Shown: positions 14,860 through 17,550 of the stretch, in pieces
Layout of the letters: every line of letters starts with the position of its first letter
How positions within the stretch are numbered: the stretch's first letter is position 1
Assembly: GCA_009923345.1 (NCBI GenBank)
Contig: RFTR01000020.1
Coordinates: 1-17,550, forward strand
Direction: 5' to 3'
Length of the DNA stretch: 17,550 bases
From: Betaproteobacteria bacterium
Lineage (GTDB): Bacteria > Pseudomonadota > Gammaproteobacteria > Burkholderiales > Burkholderiaceae_C
Program-made: the position numbers and the translations under genes
Notes under the pieces: model-generated
The model's input: only the letters and a program-made list of their open reading frames with translations
What the model was told of the DNA's origin: nothing
Database searches by the model: none

Positions 14860-15561
14860 TTAGAAGCTTCCTGCGTTGGCTTGGTGGCAGAAGCATTCGC
14901 GCTCGCTTCAGGATCAGCACCCAGCGCGGCAAGCTTGAAGGCAATCAAACGACGGTATTGGGCATTAGGTTCCATAGCTTTCCAAGCCGCTTGGTAATGC
15001 TTTACAGCTTCAGCAGGTTGATTGGCGAGCATATCGAGATCGCCTAGCCGGTCTTCCACTAAGGGAGCGAAAGATTCAGGAACTTTGGCGCTAAGCAGTT
15101 TGCGGGCAGCATCGTATTCCTTGTCTTGAATCATCAAGCTAGACAAACGCAAACGCGCTAAGACTTGATAACCCTCATCGGAAGCTTGGTCGATCACCCA
15201 TTGCAATTGCTCTCGCGCTTCTTTAGGGCGCGATTTTTCTTGAAAAATACGAGAGGCTAAAAAAGCCGCTTGATGTGCGTAAGTGGTCGAACCAAATTTG
15301 CTTTTGATGTCACCCACTGAGCGCTCAAACAGCGCCAAGTCACCAGAGACAGCAGCACGTTCTACGGTGTCAAACAAAGCAGCGGACTGGGCAGATTGTT
15401 TCGATACCCAAGCTTGCCAACCCATCCAACCTGCGTAGCTGCTGAGAATGCCGATCACCAACCATGTGATCAGATTGCCCCAACGCTTCCAAAAGTGTTT
15501 GAGTTCGTCGATTTGTTCTCCAAGGTACTCAGAGGTGTTGTTTCTTGGTGGCCTTGGCCAT
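14856..15561 (-). CDS. yfgM: YfgM-family TPR-like membrane protein, 5' end disrupted or frameshifted
   Basis: YfgM proteins are inner-membrane proteins with one N-terminal anchor and a periplasmic TPR-like domain; in E. coli YfgM associates with SecYEG and periplasmic chaperones. Here the anchor region EQIDELKHFWKRWGNLITWL plus VIGILSSYAGWMGWQAW aligns well with E. coli DQVEAVKRFF and what follows. The helical repeat domain follows, then an Ala/Thr-rich tail. The problem is the start. The frame is open from 15560, but the first ATG, GTG or TTG in it is the TTG at 15461, in the middle of the anchor. An ATG at 15561 in the next frame gives MAKATKKQHL and then meets TGA at 15531-15529. A +1 shift there (CTC TGA G) would give a normal protein of about 234 residues. 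The span given assumes that. The unshifted alternative is 14856-15461. It overlaps hisS and is coupled to bamB. Confidence 0.7.
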
Positions 15562-16831
15562 CACGCAAGGACTTCCAAGTTACCTCTTGTCTGGCGAGTT
15601 CGTCAGCGCCGAATATCAAGGCGTAGCGCGCACCGCTGGCATCGGCTTTTTTGAACTGTGACTTCATGCTGCCCAAGCCCTCGCCTGCACCCGCATGCAT
15701 TTGCACCGACACACCCTGGCAGCGCAGAGCGTGCAGGGCTTCGAACACCACGGGCATCGCCAATGCATCAGGCACGATGGCATAGACATCGGCATGGTTT
15801 GCTCTGGGCAACAAGTCCTGCTCTTTCAGCAACTCCAACACACGCTCGACACCCAAAGCCCAACCCACTGCAGGGGCTGGCTTGCCACCAATTTGCTCTA
15901 TCAAATAGTCATAACGACCGCCACCGCAAATCGTGCCTTGTGAGCCCAAGCTTTGTGTCACAAACTCAAACACGGTGAGGTTGTAGTAGTCCATGCCACG
16001 CACCAAGCGCGGGTTGATGGTGTACGTCACGCCACTGGCATCTAACAAAGCGCGCAATGTGTTGAAGTGTGCCAGCGAGGCTTCACCCAAAAAATCCATG
16101 AGTTTGGGCGCGCCTTCAGCCACGGCCTGCATGGCGGGGTTTTTAGTGTCCAGAATGCGCAAGGGATTGGTATGCAAACGGCGCTTAGCTTCTTCGTCGA
16201 GTACGTCGATATGCTGCTCTAAATAGGCAATCAAGGCTTGGCGATGGGCCAAACGCTCAGGAGGCTGGCCCAAGCTGTTGAGTTCCAAACAGACATCGCG
16301 CAAGCCCAGTTCTTTCCAGAGAGATTGGGCCAGCACAATCAATTCGGCATCGACTTCTGGTCCGGCAAAACCGAGGGCTTCAGCACCAATTTGGTGGAAC
16401 TGTCGATAACGACCACGCTGGGGACGCTCGTGGCGAAACATCGGGCCCATGTAATAGAGGCGCTTAGGGCCTTCGTACAACATATTGTGTTCAACCACGG
16501 CGCGCACCACGCCAGCCGTAGCTTCTGGTCGCAAGGTGAGGTGCTCGCCATTCAAGCGGTCTTCGAAGGAGTACATCTCCTTTTCAACGATGTCGGTCAC
16601 TTCGCCTAAGCCGCGCACAAACAAAGCCGTTGGTTCGACTATGGGCGTGCGCAAATTGCGGTAAGCGAACCGCTGCATGAGGTCGCGCACTTTGTCCTCT
16701 AGCCACTCCCATTGAGCTGATGCGGGCGGCAGCAAATCATTCATGCCTTTGACAGCGTGCAGAGCCGCAGGCTTGGCAGGTTTAGCTGGCGCCTGAGTGG
16801 GTTGCGATTGCGAAGTGTTGTCTGCGTCCAT
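15470..16831 (-). CDS. hisS: Histidyl-tRNA synthetase HisS
   Basis: HisS charges tRNA-His with histidine using ATP (class II synthetase). The 453-residue protein shows motif 2 MFRHERPQRGRYRQFHQIGA (131-150), the histidine-binding loops RGMDYY (278-283) and GGGRYD (303-308), motif 3 AVGWALGVER (321-330) and the C-terminal anticodon-binding domain with MKSQFKKAD (389-397). A Pro/Ala/Gln-rich extension of about 22 residues precedes the usual KGMNDLLP start, and an ATG at 16831 with TAGG eight bases upstream supports it. The last 20 or so residues (ENKSTNSNTFGSVGAI) look unlike the helical end expected. They are read from DNA that also encodes the YfgM membrane anchor in another frame, so the native C-terminus may have been altered. 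It starts 12 bases after the ispG stop. Confidence 0.94.
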   Translation of the reverse strand: MDADNTSQSQPTQAPAKPAKPAALHAVKGMNDLLPPASAQWEWLEDKVRDLMQRFAYRNLRTPIVEPTALFVRGLGEVTDIVEKEMYSFEDRLNGEHLTLRPEATAGVVRAVVEHNMLYEGPKRLYYMGPMFRHERPQRGRYRQFHQIGAEALGFAGPEVDAELIVLAQSLWKELGLRDVCLELNSLGQPPERLAHRQALIAYLEQHIDVLDEEAKRRLHTNPLRILDTKNPAMQAVAEGAPKLMDFLGEASLAHFNTLRALLDASGVTYTINPRLVRGMDYYNLTVFEFVTQSLGSQGTICGGGRYDYLIEQIGGKPAPAVGWALGVERVLELLKEQDLLPRANHADVYAIVPDALAMPVVFEALHALRCQGVSVQMHAGAGEGLGSMKSQFKKADASGARYALIFGADELARQEVTWKSLRDGQGHQETTPLSTLENKSTNSNTFGSVGAI

Positions 16832-16843
16832 CCCTAATGCCTA

Positions 16844-17550
16844 TCAGCCGAAGCGCTTTTCAATGTAGTTTTCAACAATTTTGTGGAACTCTTGGGCGAT
16901 ATGTTCGCCACGCAAGGTCATGGCTTTTTCGCCGTCTATGAACACGGGCGCAGCTGGCGCCTCGCCGCTACCAGGGAGGCTGATACCGATGTCCGCATGC
17001 TTGCTCTCGCCAGGCCCGTTGACGATACACCCCATCACCGCCACTTTGAGGCCTTCCACGCCAGGATATTTCGATTTCCAAACAGGCATTTGCCCACGCA
17101 AATAATCATCAATCGACTTGGCCATTTCTTGGAAGGTGGTGCTGGTAGTGCGGCCACAACCTGGACATGCGGTAACGCTTGGCACAAAACTGCGCATGCC
17201 CAATGCTTGCAAAATTTCAGACGCGATGACCACTTCTTGGGTACGTGACTCGCCGGGTTCGGGGGTGAGCGAGACGCGGATAGTGTCGCCAATGCCCTCT
17301 TGCAAAAGGATTGATAAGGCAGTAGCCGAAGCTACAGTGCCTCGCACTCCCATGCCCGCCTCGGTCAAACCTAAATGTAATGCGTAGTTACAACGCTTGG
17401 CTAACTCGCGGTAGACAGCGATCAAGTCTTGCACGCTACTGACCTTGCAACTCAACAAAATTTGTTGCGGAGCCAAACCCATTTTTTCTGCCAACTTGGC
17501 TGAATCAATTGCTGAAGTGATCAAGGCTTCGTACATCACTTGCTTGGATT
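16844..17550 (-). CDS. ispG: 4-hydroxy-3-methylbut-2-enyl diphosphate synthase IspG (GcpE), 5' part outside window
   Basis: IspG is the [4Fe-4S] enzyme that reductively converts methylerythritol cyclodiphosphate to HMBPP in the MEP isoprenoid pathway. The C-terminal 235 or so residues are visible. The cluster cysteines are the pair in CPGCGRTTS (codons near 17167 and 17158) and the one in GCIVNGPGE (near 17029), with the conserved Glu in GPGE supplying the fourth ligand position. HLGLTEAG and the GDTIRVSLTPEPG segment are family hallmarks. The frame is open to the window edge (SKQVMYEALITSA), so a GTG near 17539 is internal, not the start. The full gene probably begins several hundred bases further on. 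hisS follows after 12 bases, so the two are probably cotranscribed. Confidence 0.95.
   Translation of the reverse strand, partial: SKQVMYEALITSAIDSAKLAEKMGLAPQQILLSCKVSSVQDLIAVYRELAKRCNYALHLGLTEAGMGVRGTVASATALSILLQEGIGDTIRVSLTPEPGESRTQEVVIASEILQALGMRSFVPSVTACPGCGRTTSTTFQEMAKSIDDYLRGQMPVWKSKYPGVEGLKVAVMGCIVNGPGESKHADIGISLPGSGEAPAAPVFIDGEKAMTLRGEHIAQEFHKIVENYIEKRFG

Noticed and set aside
15528..15534. A programmed release-factor-2-type frameshift site in yfgM, stated as fact
   Set aside because: The CTC TGA G sequence is suggestive, but there is no clear stimulatory Shine-Dalgarno element, and an indel or junction deletion explains it equally well. It is kept only as one hypothesis.
1..17550. 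Mobile elements, CRISPR arrays, tRNA genes, toxin-antitoxin or defence genes
   Set aside because: No repeats, transposase motifs, cloverleaf sequences or relevant protein motifs were seen. Gene order and content are those of a conserved core region.

Overview
This window is a compact chromosomal housekeeping region from a betaproteobacterium. Protein sequences and gene order (ispG-hisS-yfgM-bamB-der-hfq-hflX-hflK-hflC-DUF2065-hisZ-purA) point to Burkholderiales, most likely a Comamonadaceae-type freshwater lineage. That placement is inferred from remembered family sequences, not from a search. Base composition looks moderate rather than GC-rich. I see no tRNA, rRNA, CRISPR array, insertion sequence, phage gene or attachment site, and no gene-free stretch longer than about 70 bases.

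Layout. Positions 1-630 (+) hold a short CHR-domain chromate transporter, probably the second half of a two-gene ChrA pair. Positions 652-2101 (-) hold rlmB (23S rRNA 2'-O-methyltransferase) preceded by a YbbA/LolD-type ABC ATPase. Divergent from the ATPase, and starting only four bases away, are tesA (GDSL esterase/thioesterase) and mnmH (tRNA 2-selenouridine synthase) on the + strand, 2106-3970. From 3978 to the end of the window every gene lies on the - strand. In transcription order they are ispG (5' part outside), hisS, yfgM, bamB, der, hfq, hflX, hflK, hflC, a DUF2065 protein, hisZ, purA, a phosphoribosyltransferase and a metC-like PLP lyase.

How the genes fit together. IspG makes an isoprenoid precursor and HisS charges tRNA-His. 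YfgM and BamB act in envelope protein traffic and outer-membrane assembly. Der and HflX are ribosome-associated GTPases, Hfq is the sRNA chaperone, and HflK/HflC form the membrane complex that modulates FtsH. HisZ, PurA and the phosphoribosyltransferase serve histidine and purine metabolism, and the PLP lyase serves sulfur amino acid metabolism. Genes are packed with 4-base overlaps (yfgM/bamB, hfq/hflX) and short gaps, and many starts are GTG or TTG, which suggests translational coupling. A small hairpin with a T-run overlaps the purA stop codon, and a weaker hairpin follows the DUF2065 gene.

The most unusual spot is the hisS-yfgM junction (about 15461-15561). Clear YfgM-family sequence, including the membrane anchor, is encoded upstream of the first usable in-frame start codon and inside the 3' end of hisS. 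This implies a frameshift, a junction deletion, unusual initiation or a sequence error. I found no convincing undescribed multi-gene system. The remaining observations are local oddities in otherwise ordinary genes.
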